Counted from the stretch's first letter, positions 5,707-15,708 are shown. The stretch is 26,649 bases of DNA from Saprospiraceae bacterium (GCA_947441325.1 CANETR010000001.1:1-26649), one strand, 5' to 3'. A program made the numbers and translations. Notes: a model not told the origin generated them from the letters alone.

Positions 5707-8508
5707 TCAATGTGCTTCCAACCAATTCTCGCCGGTATCAATTCCTACAACAATTGGAACTTTCAGGCCAGGTAGGGCATTTTTCATTGAATTTTCAATA
5801 ATTGTACGAACCTTTTCCAATTCATCTTTTGGCACATCGAATACAAGTTCGTCATGCACCTGCAGAATCAGTTCTGTTTTGAATCCACCACGGTTCAGTT
5901 CATTGTAAATTTTTATCATAGCCAATTTTATCATATCGGCCGCAGAGCCCTGCACAGGTGTATTGATCGCATTACGCTCAGCATGAGAGCGCATCATGCC
6001 ATTGCGTGAGTCAAGATCGCGCAGATAACGGCGGCGTCCGCAGATTGTCGTTACATAGCCATTTTTCCGGGCCTCATGTACCACATCTTCCATGTACTTT
6101 TTCAAACCACTGTATTGATCAAAATATTGCTTTATAAGCTCCGATGCCTCTGCTCTTTTTATGCCAAGCTGTTGCGAAAGTAACATAGCGCCTGCACCAT
6201 AAATTATGGAGAAGTTCACCGTTTTGGCATTATAACGCTGTTCTTTTGTCACTGACTCGAGCGGAACACCATAAATTTTTGCGGCAGTAGCCTGATGGAT
6301 ATCATGTCCGTGACGGAAGGCATCGAGCATAGCTTCTTCACCACTTAGTTCGGCTATAAGGCGCAATTCAATCTGCGAATAGTCGGCGGCAAGCAGCACA
6401 TAATCTTTACTTCGGGGTATAAATGCCTTTCTTACTTCGCGTCCGGCTTCACTTCTAATGGGGATATTCTGCAGATTAGGATTGTTAGAACTTAGTCTAC
6501 CTGTATTGGTGAGTGCCTGATTGAAAGAGCTGTGAAGGCGAGCGCTGTGCTTGTTCACCAATCGTGGAAGAGCATCGATATAGGTCGATTTCAATTTGGT
6601 CAGCTGTCTGTACTCCAAAATTCTTTCAACTACGGGATATTTTGTGGCAAGTTCAGACATAACTTCCTCATCTGTACTGTACTGACCTGTTTTGGTTTTT
6701 TTCCATCGGTAAGGAATTTTCATTTTATCGAAAAGTACATCACCAATTTGCTTTGGCGAATCGAGGTTCAACCAAGGCGTTTCTGCAGTTTCGAGAATTT
6801 CTTTTCGTAGGACTTCTATATCTTTTTCGATCTTCAAGCTGTAATCGGCCAAAAAAGGAGTGTCCAGATTTACGCCATTCCATTCCATATCGGCCAATAC
6901 TTTGATTAGTGGCTCTTCTATTTCAAGATAAAGCTTTCGAAGTTCACCTGCTAAAATTCCATCCAATTTCTGTTTCAATTGCCAGGTGATATCGGCATCC
7001 TCGGCAGCATATTCCTTCAATTTTTCGAGCGGAACATCGCGCATGGTGATTTTTTTCTTGGCTCCTTTGCCTAACAAGTTTTCGATTGGAACAGGAGAAT
7101 AGCCCAGATAGCTCTCGGCCAGATAGTCCATGCCATGTCTTTGGTCTGGCTCAAGAATATAGTGCATAATCATGGTGTCCCAAATCCTTCCCTTTACTTC
7201 GATACCATACCAACGAAGCACCAACATATCGAATTTAAGATTTTGCCCGATTTTGTCGATGTTTTCATTTTCGAAAAGTGGTCGGAACAATTCAAGATAA
7301 GCCTTTGTTTTTTCCTGATTATCTGGAAAAACTACAAAATATGCCTCTTGTGCCTCGATAGAAAAAGAAATGCCAACCAATTCAGAGCCTATTTCCAATC
7401 CGGTAGTTTCGGTATCGAAACAAATTTCTTTTTGCGAGGAAAGTAATTTTACCAGGCCTTTCATTTTGTCTTCATTATCGACAAGATGGTATTTATGTGG
7501 CGTATTTTCAACAGTTTTGTTAACCAAATGAGCATTTGCTGCCATCGATACCTTTTTCTCGGGCTGTTCAATTACGTTGCCGAATAAATCAGTCTGAACC
7601 GGGGCATCGCTGTCGCTGTTTTCTAATGCGCCTATATCTTTACCTAAGATTTTCTTTGCCAGAGAACGGAATTCCAATTCCCTAAACAGTTCTGTTAATA
7701 GCTCTTTGTTGATAGGGTCAATCTGATAAACGGTCGAGTCGAATTGTATGGGCACTTCGGTGTCAATTCTTGCCAATTTTTTTGATAGTAACGCAATTTC
7801 TTTATTTTCAAGCATTTGAATGCGTTGCTTCTCGGGCAGTTCGGCTGCGTTTTCAATTATACCCTCAATTGAATCATATTTTTCAATCAGTATTTGAGCA
7901 GTTTTGGGCCCGATTCCTTTTACGCCTGGAATATTATCTACTGCATCACCCTGCAGACCAAGCATATCTACCACCTGTTCGACTCTTTTTATACCCCAGG
8001 TAGCGCAGATGTCTTCTTTTTTCAATAACTCCACCTCATTGCCCATTCTACCAGGCTTGTAAAGGAATATATTATCGGAAACCAATTGTCCGTAGTCCTT
8101 GTCAGAGGTTATCATGTACACTTCAAATCCTTCATTCTCTGCTTGTTTTGCCAAAGTTCCAATGACATCGTCCGCCTCATACCCCTTGCAGCTAACAACA
8201 GGGATGTTCATGGCCTCTATAATTTTTTTGATGTAAGGGGTTCCAATAGTAATATCTTCAGGCTGTTCATCACGGTGAGCCTTGTAGGGTTCGTACATGT
8301 CATGTCTGAAAGTTGGTCCTGAAAGATCAAATGCAACCGCAATATGTGTGGGTTTTTCATTTTGAATAACATCCCATATTAGAGAAGTGAAGCCATTTAC
8401 ACAGGAAACATTCACGCCTTTTGAGTTGATTAGTGGCCTTTTAATAAAAGCAAAATGTGCTCTGTATATAAGCGCGTATGCGTCGAGGAGAAATAATTTT
8501 TTTGACAT
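5707..8508 (-). CDS. polA: DNA polymerase I
   Basis: A 933-residue, full-length family A polymerase for Okazaki-fragment maturation and excision repair. The 5' nuclease domain (about 1-290) has YEADDVIGTLA with D113 and D114 and the helix-hairpin-helix GVKGIGPKTA. The 3'-5' proofreading domain (about 340-530) looks active: FDTETTG (D365, E367), NLKFDMLVL and YAAEDADIT (Exo III). The polymerase domain has motif A LAADYSQIELR (D709), motif B RYNAKTVNFSIIYG and motif C LQVHDELVF (H885, D886). Many Bacillus and Thermus enzymes have lost proofreading, so its retention here is worth recording. The start is the ATG at 8508. It is divergent from the DUF2461 gene and followed by the prsW operon after 149 nt, with no clear terminator between. 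Confidence 0.98.
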   Translation of the reverse strand: MSKKLFLLDAYALIYRAHFAFIKRPLINSKGVNVSCVNGFTSLIWDVIQNEKPTHIAVAFDLSGPTFRHDMYEPYKAHRDEQPEDITIGTPYIKKIIEAMNIPVVSCKGYEADDVIGTLAKQAENEGFEVYMITSDKDYGQLVSDNIFLYKPGRMGNEVELLKKEDICATWGIKRVEQVVDMLGLQGDAVDNIPGVKGIGPKTAQILIEKYDSIEGIIENAAELPEKQRIQMLENKEIALLSKKLARIDTEVPIQFDSTVYQIDPINKELLTELFRELEFRSLAKKILGKDIGALENSDSDAPVQTDLFGNVIEQPEKKVSMAANAHLVNKTVENTPHKYHLVDNEDKMKGLVKLLSSQKEICFDTETTGLEIGSELVGISFSIEAQEAYFVVFPDNQEKTKAYLELFRPLFENENIDKIGQNLKFDMLVLRWYGIEVKGRIWDTMIMHYILEPDQRHGMDYLAESYLGYSPVPIENLLGKGAKKKITMRDVPLEKLKEYAAEDADITWQLKQKLDGILAGELRKLYLEIEEPLIKVLADMEWNGVNLDTPFLADYSLKIEKDIEVLRKEILETAETPWLNLDSPKQIGDVLFDKMKIPYRWKKTKTGQYSTDEEVMSELATKYPVVERILEYRQLTKLKSTYIDALPRLVNKHSARLHSSFNQALTNTGRLSSNNPNLQNIPIRSEAGREVRKAFIPRSKDYVLLAADYSQIELRLIAELSGEEAMLDAFRHGHDIHQATAAKIYGVPLESVTKEQRYNAKTVNFSIIYGAGAMLLSQQLGIKRAEASELIKQYFDQYSGLKKYMEDVVHEARKNGYVTTICGRRRYLRDLDSRNGMMRSHAERNAINTPVQGSAADMIKLAMIKIYNELNRGGFKTELILQVHDELVFDVPKDELEKVRTIIENSMKNALPGLKVPIVVGIDTGENWLEAH

Positions 8509-8849
8509 GGAATTAGATTTTAGACTTTAGACATTCAGACACTAGGCCCAGAGACTATAGGCTACTTTTAGAATAATAAATTTGAATCCAAAAAGTATCG
8601 GAATAAGAAATTAATGTATTATTAAGGAAGATATTTTAAGATTTAAATGACATTTTTTAAGGCGCATCAATTTTAAGGAAAATTGTTAAAATTATCAACT
8701 AATATTACCTTTAATCTTTACAGTTCAAATTCAATTGCCCTAATTTTATTTCACTTGGAATTGAACTCATTGAACAACAGCTATTTTTAAATTGTTTGAC
8801 CTGAATTGACCTATCTTAATCATAAGAAAATTGAAAACTATCGAAAGCT
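8509..8849. other. Divergent intergenic region polA / DUF2461 gene
   Basis: This 341-bp AT-rich stretch has no credible gene. At about 8519-8567 it holds degenerate short repeats of the AGACTTT / AGACATT / CAGACAC type, related in style to the repeats at 20551 and 21335. At 8668-8685 CAATTTT-AAGG-AAAATTG forms a perfect 7-bp hairpin without a T-run. An imperfect inverted repeat pairs AGTTCAAATTC (8722-8732) with GGAATTGAACT (8758-8768). No full -33/-7 promoter pair was found in either direction. Confidence 0.55.
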
Positions 8850-9527
8850 ATGAAATATTTCAGCGAATCCTACAACAGTTTTTTCAAAGAATTAGCTGCC
8901 AATAATAACCGCGATTGGTATCATGCCAACAAAAGCCGTTATGAAAAAGAGGTAAAAAAGCCATTCGAAGCATTTGTTGCTGATCTTATCAGCGAAATGG
9001 CAAAATTTGAACCCCAAATGAAGCATCTTCAGGCCAAAGATGCTATTTTCCGAATATTTAGAGATACGCGCTTTTCGCAGGATAAGACACCATATAAGCT
9101 CTATTCATCGGCAGTGCTTTCACCACTTGGTAAAAAAGATATGGAGATGCCAGGAACTTACATTCAGTTTGGAGTAGGGGAGATCTGGATTGGTGGAGGT
9201 TCCTATATGCCATACAAAGAGCAAATCGAAAAAATAAGAACGGCCATGATACAATCGCCCGAAACTGTTGAAAATCTTCAGTCGGATAAGGAATTTATAA
9301 AATACTTTGGCGAATTACGCGGCGATAAAAACAAGCGTCTTTTGAAGCCTTTCAGTGAGTGGATTGAAAAAATGCCATTGATAACTAATAAGCAATTTTA
9401 TTATATGGCCGAATACAACGATGATGAATCGTTTATTTTAGGTGATGACATCCTCGACTTAGTTATGAAGCATTATTTGGCTGCCAAGGCTTGGCAGGAC
9501 TTTTTGAGGGCAGCTATCAGTGGATAA
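8850..9527 (+). CDS. DUF2461 (TIGR02453) family protein
   Basis: A 225-residue soluble protein with the DUF2461 hallmarks: an N-terminal FFKELAANNNRDWYHANKSRYE block, the IFRIFRDTRFSQDKTPYKLYSS motif (about 67-88), then GTYIQFGVGEIWIGGGSYMP. The family is widespread in bacteria and fungi, and no activity is established. Length is normal. The start is the ATG at 8850, preceded by AT-rich sequence. The last codons include a perfect 7-bp hairpin (CTGCCAA/TTGGCAG, 9481-9497) followed by a T5 run, resembling a terminator placed inside the coding end. The gene converges on the membrane protein gene ending at 9673. Confidence 0.88.
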   Translation: MKYFSESYNSFFKELAANNNRDWYHANKSRYEKEVKKPFEAFVADLISEMAKFEPQMKHLQAKDAIFRIFRDTRFSQDKTPYKLYSSAVLSPLGKKDMEMPGTYIQFGVGEIWIGGGSYMPYKEQIEKIRTAMIQSPETVENLQSDKEFIKYFGELRGDKNKRLLKPFSEWIEKMPLITNKQFYYMAEYNDDESFILGDDILDLVMKHYLAAKAWQDFLRAAISG

Positions 9528-9672
9528 TTCAGAAGCCAGAAGGCTTGATGTAGAAATCAAAAGTCAGAAATCTGTAATTATAAATTTGCCCAGAGTTGGC
9601 AATTAGGAACAATAAAGTACCAATTAGGAAGGAAAGAGCTAAAAGTCAAAACAAAAGAAAATCAGAAAAATT

Positions 9673-10134
9673 TTAAATTTTCTCTGCTGCTATTGTTTCC
9701 AACACCTGTGGATATTTTTCTAAGAAATATTTCCAATAATGACTTCTGATAAAACTTACCGATTTTCCGAATTTTCCGGGCTGATGAAAATGCAGGGTTA
9801 CTTTGGTAAATAAAAACAGGTTTGTCTCTTCGATAGAAGCTATGCTATCGTGAGTATATTTAAAGTTTTGGAAAAAATTAGAAACATACAGATGTGTATC
9901 GGTCATGCCTACCCATTTGCAACTGCCAAATAGGAAATATAAAACCGCAAGCACCAGCAGAAAAAAACTAGCCACCAATGACTTTGCAGCCATAGGACTG
10001 AAAGGTTCCTTCAGACTTTCCAAGGGTGAAACAATTACCAATAGCGTAATGCCACCCATAATGATGATCCACAGCAGCGGAAAGGCTAGCTTCAATAAAA
10101 AGGTCCAACGGGAAGAAACGGTTTGAACTTTCAT
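9673..10134 (-). CDS. Small membrane protein of unknown function downstream of porV
   Basis: I do not recognise the family. The 153-residue protein has two hydrophobic segments (about 11-36 and 50-70) joined by a short loop, then a soluble C-terminal half of about 80 residues with short alternating strands (THLYVSNFFQNFKYTH, SIASIEETNLFLFTKVTLHF) and a final amphipathic helix. This layout, two helices then a small beta-rich domain reading a membrane surface, resembles bacterial PH-like membrane proteins, but that is only a shape argument. The ATG at 10134 is chosen because the frame extends upstream only inside porV. It begins 19 nt after the porV stop on the same strand, so it is probably cotranscribed with the T9SS gene. 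Degenerate short repeats fill the 145-nt gap to the convergent DUF2461 gene. Confidence 0.65.
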   Translation of the reverse strand: MKVQTVSSRWTFLLKLAFPLLWIIIMGGITLLVIVSPLESLKEPFSPMAAKSLVASFFLLVLAVLYFLFGSCKWVGMTDTHLYVSNFFQNFKYTHDSIASIEETNLFLFTKVTLHFHQPGKFGKSVSFIRSHYWKYFLEKYPQVLETIAAEKI

Positions 10135-10153
10135 TATAACTTTTACTAATCTT

Positions 10154-11416
10154 TTAGCCCCGTTTCTTGGTATTAAATTTCTTGGCCTCACCAAAATCGA
10201 AGATAAGAGAGAAGCGTAGGGTATTATCCAATGGGTTGCGCTGAGCCGCAATAGCCGGTATCAGATAAGAGAAATTGATATTAAAAATATTGTACCTGAT
10301 GCCCAAACCAACGGTGAAAAACTTTCGGTTACCCTTGGTTCTGTGTTCATTGTAATGGCCGAAACGGACGGCAAACTGTTTATTGTACCAGTATTCCATA
10401 CCGATAGAGTACATCAACTCACGCATTTCCTCTCCAAACCCGCCGGCAGCATCTCCAAATGATGAGAATATGGAAGCAGGTACTGATTTTTCTTTGTAAT
10501 CAGGAATTCCATTTCCATCTGCATCATATTCTGGATTAGGAATAAGATTTCCTTGTCCGTCGTCCATGCTACGAGGTATTGGTGTAGGAACTAGAAGCTT
10601 ATTGACATCAATTGCAAAGGTGAACGAGTTGTAATTGTCAAAATTATATTCAAAGGCAGTTCCAAAACCTAAATTGGCTGGAATATAGTCCTTGTTTGCA
10701 GAACGGGTATAAGAAATTTTTGAACCCAGATTGGAGAAAACCAAACCGAAATTAAGGTTAGCTTTTTTTTCTGCAATGACTAATGGTAAACGGTAAGTGA
10801 AGGATACATCTGCAGCAAAAGCGTTTGCAGGTGTAAGCACGTCGCCATTAACAGCACCGGTTCCCAAAGAAGAAAAAATATATTTCAATGCCAGTGAGGT
10901 AGAGAAATTTTCAGACATTTTTCTGGAATAGGCAAATGCTAGTTCCAATTCACGAGGGCGAACTACCTGCAGCGGATTTCCCTGATCATCTGTATATTGA
11001 ATCTGCCCCAATGAAAAATAACGAAGCGATCCTCCAAGGGTCTGTCTGTCATCGATATGTTTGTAAGCTGAGAGATAAGCCAAAAAGACATCATTCAGTC
11101 CCAAGGCACGCAACCAAGGGGTATAAGTAGCCGACACACTAAAATCTTTTGCACCGAATGAAAGATTCGATGAATTGAAATGCATGGAATTGGGATCGGG
11201 GTCAACAGCGATGCCAACATCCCCCATAGCGCCAAAACGCGCATCAGGTATGATCCGTAAAAATGGAACGGCAGTAATGATGGTATTGGAACAAGGGCTG
11301 CCATCGGGCTGAATTAACTGCCCATTTGAAAGAATACACTGTGCTTCAATTTTTCCATTGAAAGCCGAAACCAAAACTGCCAGTAAAGCACAAGCTTTAT
11401 AAAACCGTAAGCTCAT
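10154..11416 (-). CDS. porV: T9SS outer-membrane protein PorV (LptO)
   Basis: PorV is the outer-membrane barrel that collects T9SS cargo from the SprA translocon and delivers it to the sortase PorU at the cell surface. The 420-residue protein starts at the ATG at 11416 with a signal peptide (ALLAVLVSAFNGKIEAQ). It then shows the PorV pattern: ITAVPFLRIIPDARFGAMGDVGIA, DPDPNSMHFNSSNL, and a FadL-like series of beta strands ending FNINFSYLIPA and LRFSLIFDFG. An extracellular-loop insertion (about 305-335) contains DADGNGIPDYKE, a calcium-binding-type Asp-rich stretch. It lies downstream of porU on the same strand with a 153-nt gap, the same pairing as in Flavobacterium johnsoniae. TAACTTTG on the minus strand at 11494-11501 could be its own -7 box. 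Confidence 0.95.
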   Translation of the reverse strand: MSLRFYKACALLAVLVSAFNGKIEAQCILSNGQLIQPDGSPCSNTIITAVPFLRIIPDARFGAMGDVGIAVDPDPNSMHFNSSNLSFGAKDFSVSATYTPWLRALGLNDVFLAYLSAYKHIDDRQTLGGSLRYFSLGQIQYTDDQGNPLQVVRPRELELAFAYSRKMSENFSTSLALKYIFSSLGTGAVNGDVLTPANAFAADVSFTYRLPLVIAEKKANLNFGLVFSNLGSKISYTRSANKDYIPANLGFGTAFEYNFDNYNSFTFAIDVNKLLVPTPIPRSMDDGQGNLIPNPEYDADGNGIPDYKEKSVPASIFSSFGDAAGGFGEEMRELMYSIGMEYWYNKQFAVRFGHYNEHRTKGNRKFFTVGLGIRYNIFNINFSYLIPAIAAQRNPLDNTLRFSLIFDFGEAKKFNTKKRG

Positions 11417-11569
11417 AAATAAGTAGGTCAGAATCAATAAATTAAATACTAGTGTATAGTTCCTGTCATAGATTACTAAAAAATCGTAGAAGGCAAAGTT
11501 ACAAAATAAAGTTATAAAGTTATTTTTATTTATAGTTGCAGCCAAAAATATTTTAAATGCTTAATAATA

Positions 11570-14500
11570 TTATTTGAGAATTACTAATTTCTGGTACTCA
11601 CTGTTCTTTTGAATTTTAGGAGATTCGCTGCCTGCAGCTGCTGGTCCTGTAGCTCTCACAGTTACTTTGTACACATACACACCACGACCCAAGCGATCGC
11701 CATATTCATCCAAACCATCCCATTCAATTCCGCGTACTCTAAAACCGTCATTTTCGGCCGAACTGAGATCGCTGCTGATGCTCTTGACCAATTTACCTGA
11801 AACGGTGTATATTTGAATCAGCACCTCAAGTTCCTGCCCAGGCAGATTGTGCTCAAACATAAATTCGGTATGCGTTGTAAATGGATTGGGATAATTGAGC
11901 ACCTGTGCTAATGCCATTTTCTCATCAGAAGCAACAATAAATTCAGTGCTGCCCTCGCCCATATTATTAAATACATCCCAGGCTTTCACTTTTACGGTGT
12001 GTTTACCAACAGGAAGTTTTTGCAGCGGATAATTAATCCTGCCCAATCTAAAATTATCTAGCTCGGCTTCGTAAAAATCATTCAGATTATATGTTTTATC
12101 CGATTCATCTTGAGTAAAGGTCAATATTCCTGTCAGGTCATGTCCAATTCCATTCCCTACGGTATTAATACCGCTACTATCGCTCAGTTTTACCAAAAGA
12201 AGTGGGTTTTCGTCGGTTAATCCGCCTGAGGCAAAGTTTTCATTGTTCATAAATACCTTTACTTCTGGACCAATGTTATCGCTTATGCTGTTATTACTTG
12301 TACCACCTATGTAGAGACCTCTGTAAGTTCCATGTGCGTCAAGATTCGAACCGTTTTCGGCATAATAATAGATTTTTCCTCTACCCATGTTGTAGTTAAT
12401 ATCTCTGGGAACATAGAATGAAAAACTGAATCGTCCGTTTGCAACTGTAGCGCGACCCTTAAAAATAATTTTTTTCTGAAGTGGAAATTTGGTAATATAG
12501 CTTCCTGCATCATTTCCGCGTGTTTGAATCGTATCGTGTTTATCGAAAACTGTAGGATAAACTGTACCATTAAAATTGTTCATCAAATTTCCGTTCTGAT
12601 CTTGAATTTCACCTTGTATAGTTACAAATTGAAGGGCACCTATAGTGTCATTGCCGTTTACGGGGTTGCCGTTTATAAGGGTAGTAACTACTCTTTCCTC
12701 CGGATAAGCCAAGGTTTGTGAGGGGTCGCCCAAAAGTACAAATTTTCTCGAGTTGGAGGCCGATTGCAATCCACTTGTATTTTTGGCAAAAAGAAGTACC
12801 TCACCAAGGCGGGGGTATCTGCCTTCAATAGGACTGAAAATATAGTTAAAAGTATTTCTTGTCAGGTGCTCGTTTGCATCAGCAAGAACAACCCTAACAG
12901 TGGTAAGCATGGCGATTGCACCACCAGCCGGATTCAATAAAAGCAATTCTGCAGCACTTATAGATTCAGGATCATCAAATGGTGCAAAGGAGCAGGTTGC
13001 TGTTATGAAAAGTGGCAACTTGTTTTCATTATCCAGCGTATTTATCTCAGAAGTTGTAAAAATACGCTCCTGAGCCAAGCCATCGGGACCACCGTGACCT
13101 AAGTAACACATGAGCAGATTACCTTTAAAGATATTTCTCAGAAGAGCAGCGTTTACATCGGGATATCGGCTGCCTCCTGCTGTACTCACCTGTGGATAAG
13201 CATCGCAATAAATCTTATCGATGTTATAAACCGTGTCTCTGCCTGCAACTATTTGCGCAATATTTTCAGTGTCATCTAAGTGTAGATTACCGTCTTCGTC
13301 ATCTGCAAAAAAGGTAAGTCTGCTGCGCCAATCACCAAAGCCTTCAACCTGAGTGTCATAGTTGACGATTTTCGTCACAACTGCTTCAGCTTCAGTTGCA
13401 CTGGAAACGGGAATGCGACCGACAGCCAGGTCCATCAGACTGCTTTGTTCGAGGTTACCTTCGCCATCATCCATAAGCGCAAAGTAATCATCGGTTGTAT
13501 AAGTTTTTAAGGGATCGATGGACTGTTCTGTTTCGTAAGCTAGAATATAATTATTGTTTCGGCTACGCGCGCTGTTGTTGCCTTTGTAATCGAATGAACC
13601 ATTGCCAAATAGTAAAAGATACCTCAGCGAATCGTTGCCCGAAGAGCGGTCATAGAGCATTTTAGCAAAGTCTCTAACGGCGCTAACATCAGGATGCCCT
13701 GATGAGAATTCATTGTAAACCTGGTCTACATCCACAGCGATTACAGAAATACTACTGTGGCTTGCACGGTGGGCTGCAAGTCTTTCGGCGGCTGATTGAA
13801 AATCACGGTGATAAACAATCAATAAATTAGGAGAAGCTGTAATTCCGTGTAGGTTTTGATTGGCAACCGCACCTACAGCAGTAGGAATGGAGTAATTACT
13901 GCCATCGAAAATTACGAAATTGCGAAGCGTATCTGCATCAACATTGAAGCTGATATTGCCCGTTCCTGAGTAGGATTGATTGACTACTTCGAATGGATTT
14001 GTAACATCCCAGACTGTGTTGTTGCCTGCGTTGCTAATTTGATAGTTCACTGTCCCTTTGCCAATTGTCTCCGCATCACGAAAACTCATTTGCCCTCCGG
14101 TAAAAGCAAGTTGGCAACGCGCATTCACAGTAATATAATCCAGCCAGGCCTCGGCAGTGGAGCTACTGTTGTTGTATTGAAGTTCAATATTCAAACTATT
14201 ACCGGATGCGCTTGTAGTGCTAAGATTTTCAAGTTTTCTGGCATAGGTAGAATAAATATAGTTATTAACAGTTTGAACGGCAGAACTAAAAAGATTTGTG
14301 CCATTTAGTTTTCCATCGAAGGATCCAGATGTAAAAGTTCTGCTATATAGAACACTATTTATCTTTACAGGCTCAGCATCAATTCTGTTGTTAAAATTAA
14401 AACCGAAGCTCTGATTTCGACTGATTTGGAAAGGATTACCCAACCAGAGTCTTCCACTGGGAGGTAGCGCAAATTCCTTTTCCATCAGGTTTAGGCTGTT

Positions 14501-15463
14501 TACTTCGAAATGTTGCAAAGCATCGTATGCGCTTGAGCTGTATAGGGCGCTTGGCAGCGAAGCCCTGTTGCTAATTCTTTTGCCGGGAGCAGATGCAATT
14601 TTTATGAAATAAGATATTTCGTCTGTGTAGATATTCTCTGTTCGGTTATAAAAACCTGTACTGCTATTATAATTCCAGGAATCCTTTCCCGCTGCATAAA
14701 ATAGAATAAAATCGGAACTGTTGAATTGACCATCAGATTCTCCCTGTATAAAAACGGCATTCTCTTCCAGGTCATCAATTTTGTTGGCTGCTCCTACGGT
14801 TTCTGGTAGTATTTTACCACCATTACCTAGCAACTGAATGTTTCGGGGATCGATATTGTCAACGTCAACACCTAAGGATGATAGTAGTTGATAATCAATT
14901 TTATAAATGCCGCTATTGCCTACTTTTATTTTATAAATTTGTCCATCATTAAGTTTAGAAAGGGTACTGCTGGATTTTCTTACAAAGTTCGAATTGGCCT
15001 CTGTGTCAATGCTAAAAATATTCAAATCTGCACTTATCAATCTTTCAAACTGACCAGTTTCTTTGTTTTTTCTTAGAGGTATAAAATTTATCTGAGCACT
15101 TGGACGACCTTTTTCCGCACTTATATTAATAATGAATTCTATCTCATTTTTTATGAATTGCTGTCCCCAATCCAGTGTTGAATTTATATTTTCGAAAACT
15201 GGGTTAGAAAGCTCAATTCTTATGTCAGAAGCACGGCTTAGTTGAATTTTCTCACTTTTTATTGGCATCATTTCCGATTCATCGAATGCAGCCCCCTCAA
15301 ATGACAAAAAGTGTAACCTGCCCAGTCCTTCATTCGAAAGCGTATCGGGGCTTTTTTTCCAATTCAGATTAAGCGTTTTGCGAGCAATCAGGTTACCTTG
15401 AGCAAAAACAAGTTGCTGTGTTAAGAAAACAAAAATGAGTATAAAAGATATTTTGTAGGACAT
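11570..15463 (-). CDS. porU: T9SS sortase PorU (peptidase C25 family)
   Basis: PorU is the cell-surface cysteine sortase that cleaves the C-terminal signal of T9SS cargo and links it to A-LPS. The 1297-residue protein has a signal peptide (ILIFVFLTQQLVFAQ), a large beta-rich N-terminal region, and a gingipain-like peptidase C25 domain at about 545-900. The catalytic His is in CYLGHGGPDG (H790) and the catalytic Cys in ITATCSFAPFDDP (C824). The C-terminus (from about 1195) is a FlgD-like beta domain with LNYPNPF and GRGVYVYKV. This length matches PorU of F. johnsoniae and P. gingivalis. The start is the ATG at 15463. A promoter with -33 and -7 boxes lies at 15589-15619. porV follows on the same strand. 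Confidence 0.96.
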   Translation of the reverse strand: MSYKISFILIFVFLTQQLVFAQGNLIARKTLNLNWKKSPDTLSNEGLGRLHFLSFEGAAFDESEMMPIKSEKIQLSRASDIRIELSNPVFENINSTLDWGQQFIKNEIEFIINISAEKGRPSAQINFIPLRKNKETGQFERLISADLNIFSIDTEANSNFVRKSSSTLSKLNDGQIYKIKVGNSGIYKIDYQLLSSLGVDVDNIDPRNIQLLGNGGKILPETVGAANKIDDLEENAVFIQGESDGQFNSSDFILFYAAGKDSWNYNSSTGFYNRTENIYTDEISYFIKIASAPGKRISNRASLPSALYSSSAYDALQHFEVNSLNLMEKEFALPPSGRLWLGNPFQISRNQSFGFNFNNRIDAEPVKINSVLYSRTFTSGSFDGKLNGTNLFSSAVQTVNNYIYSTYARKLENLSTTSASGNSLNIELQYNNSSSTAEAWLDYITVNARCQLAFTGGQMSFRDAETIGKGTVNYQISNAGNNTVWDVTNPFEVVNQSYSGTGNISFNVDADTLRNFVIFDGSNYSIPTAVGAVANQNLHGITASPNLLIVYHRDFQSAAERLAAHRASHSSISVIAVDVDQVYNEFSSGHPDVSAVRDFAKMLYDRSSGNDSLRYLLLFGNGSFDYKGNNSARSRNNNYILAYETEQSIDPLKTYTTDDYFALMDDGEGNLEQSSLMDLAVGRIPVSSATEAEAVVTKIVNYDTQVEGFGDWRSRLTFFADDEDGNLHLDDTENIAQIVAGRDTVYNIDKIYCDAYPQVSTAGGSRYPDVNAALLRNIFKGNLLMCYLGHGGPDGLAQERIFTTSEINTLDNENKLPLFITATCSFAPFDDPESISAAELLLLNPAGGAIAMLTTVRVVLADANEHLTRNTFNYIFSPIEGRYPRLGEVLLFAKNTSGLQSASNSRKFVLLGDPSQTLAYPEERVVTTLINGNPVNGNDTIGALQFVTIQGEIQDQNGNLMNNFNGTVYPTVFDKHDTIQTRGNDAGSYITKFPLQKKIIFKGRATVANGRFSFSFYVPRDINYNMGRGKIYYYAENGSNLDAHGTYRGLYIGGTSNNSISDNIGPEVKVFMNNENFASGGLTDENPLLLVKLSDSSGINTVGNGIGHDLTGILTFTQDESDKTYNLNDFYEAELDNFRLGRINYPLQKLPVGKHTVKVKAWDVFNNMGEGSTEFIVASDEKMALAQVLNYPNPFTTHTEFMFEHNLPGQELEVLIQIYTVSGKLVKSISSDLSSAENDGFRVRGIEWDGLDEYGDRLGRGVYVYKVTVRATGPAAAGSESPKIQKNSEYQKLVILK

Positions 15464-15588
15464 AAAGTACAGTTTGGAAATATTCGATCAGTGACCTGAA
15501 AGATGAGCTAATCAAATGGTTTAAATCAGATAACCTTTCTAAAGAATTATTGTTTGATAGGTCGAAACAATTTTTAATTCATATTCTG

Positions 15589-15619
15589 CAAATATAAGAA
15601 TGAGAAAAGCGCTTAGCAA
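15589..15619 (-). promoter_or_regulatory. Promoter of porU (-7 TATATTTG, -33 TTG)
   Basis: On the minus strand TTG (15619-15617) is followed by exactly 20 nt and then TATATTTG (15596-15589), a full match to the Bacteroidota housekeeping promoter TTG-N19/20-TAnnTTTG. The implied leader is about 120 nt. Confidence 0.6.
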
Positions 15620-15700
15620 TTATTTCTTTGAAAATTGATTAAAAATTATCCGTTTGAGAAAAAAAATCGGGTACATTATATTAATGCCTGATAATTAATC

Positions 15701-15708
15701 TATTTTTG
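15701..15708 (+). promoter_or_regulatory. Probable -7 box of the porP/sprF-family gene
   Basis: TATTTTTG matches TAnnTTTG and lies 61 nt before the ATG at 15770. The upstream TTG is not at ideal spacing. Confidence 0.4.

Noticed and set aside
8509..8849. A riboswitch or small RNA in the polA / DUF2461 gap
   Set aside because: Only weak AT-rich hairpins and degenerate repeats are visible; nothing matches a riboswitch core I know.
11417..11545. Extension of porV upstream to 11545
   Set aside because: The extra residues precede a good signal peptide that starts at the ATG at 11416, so the longer form would not be exported normally.
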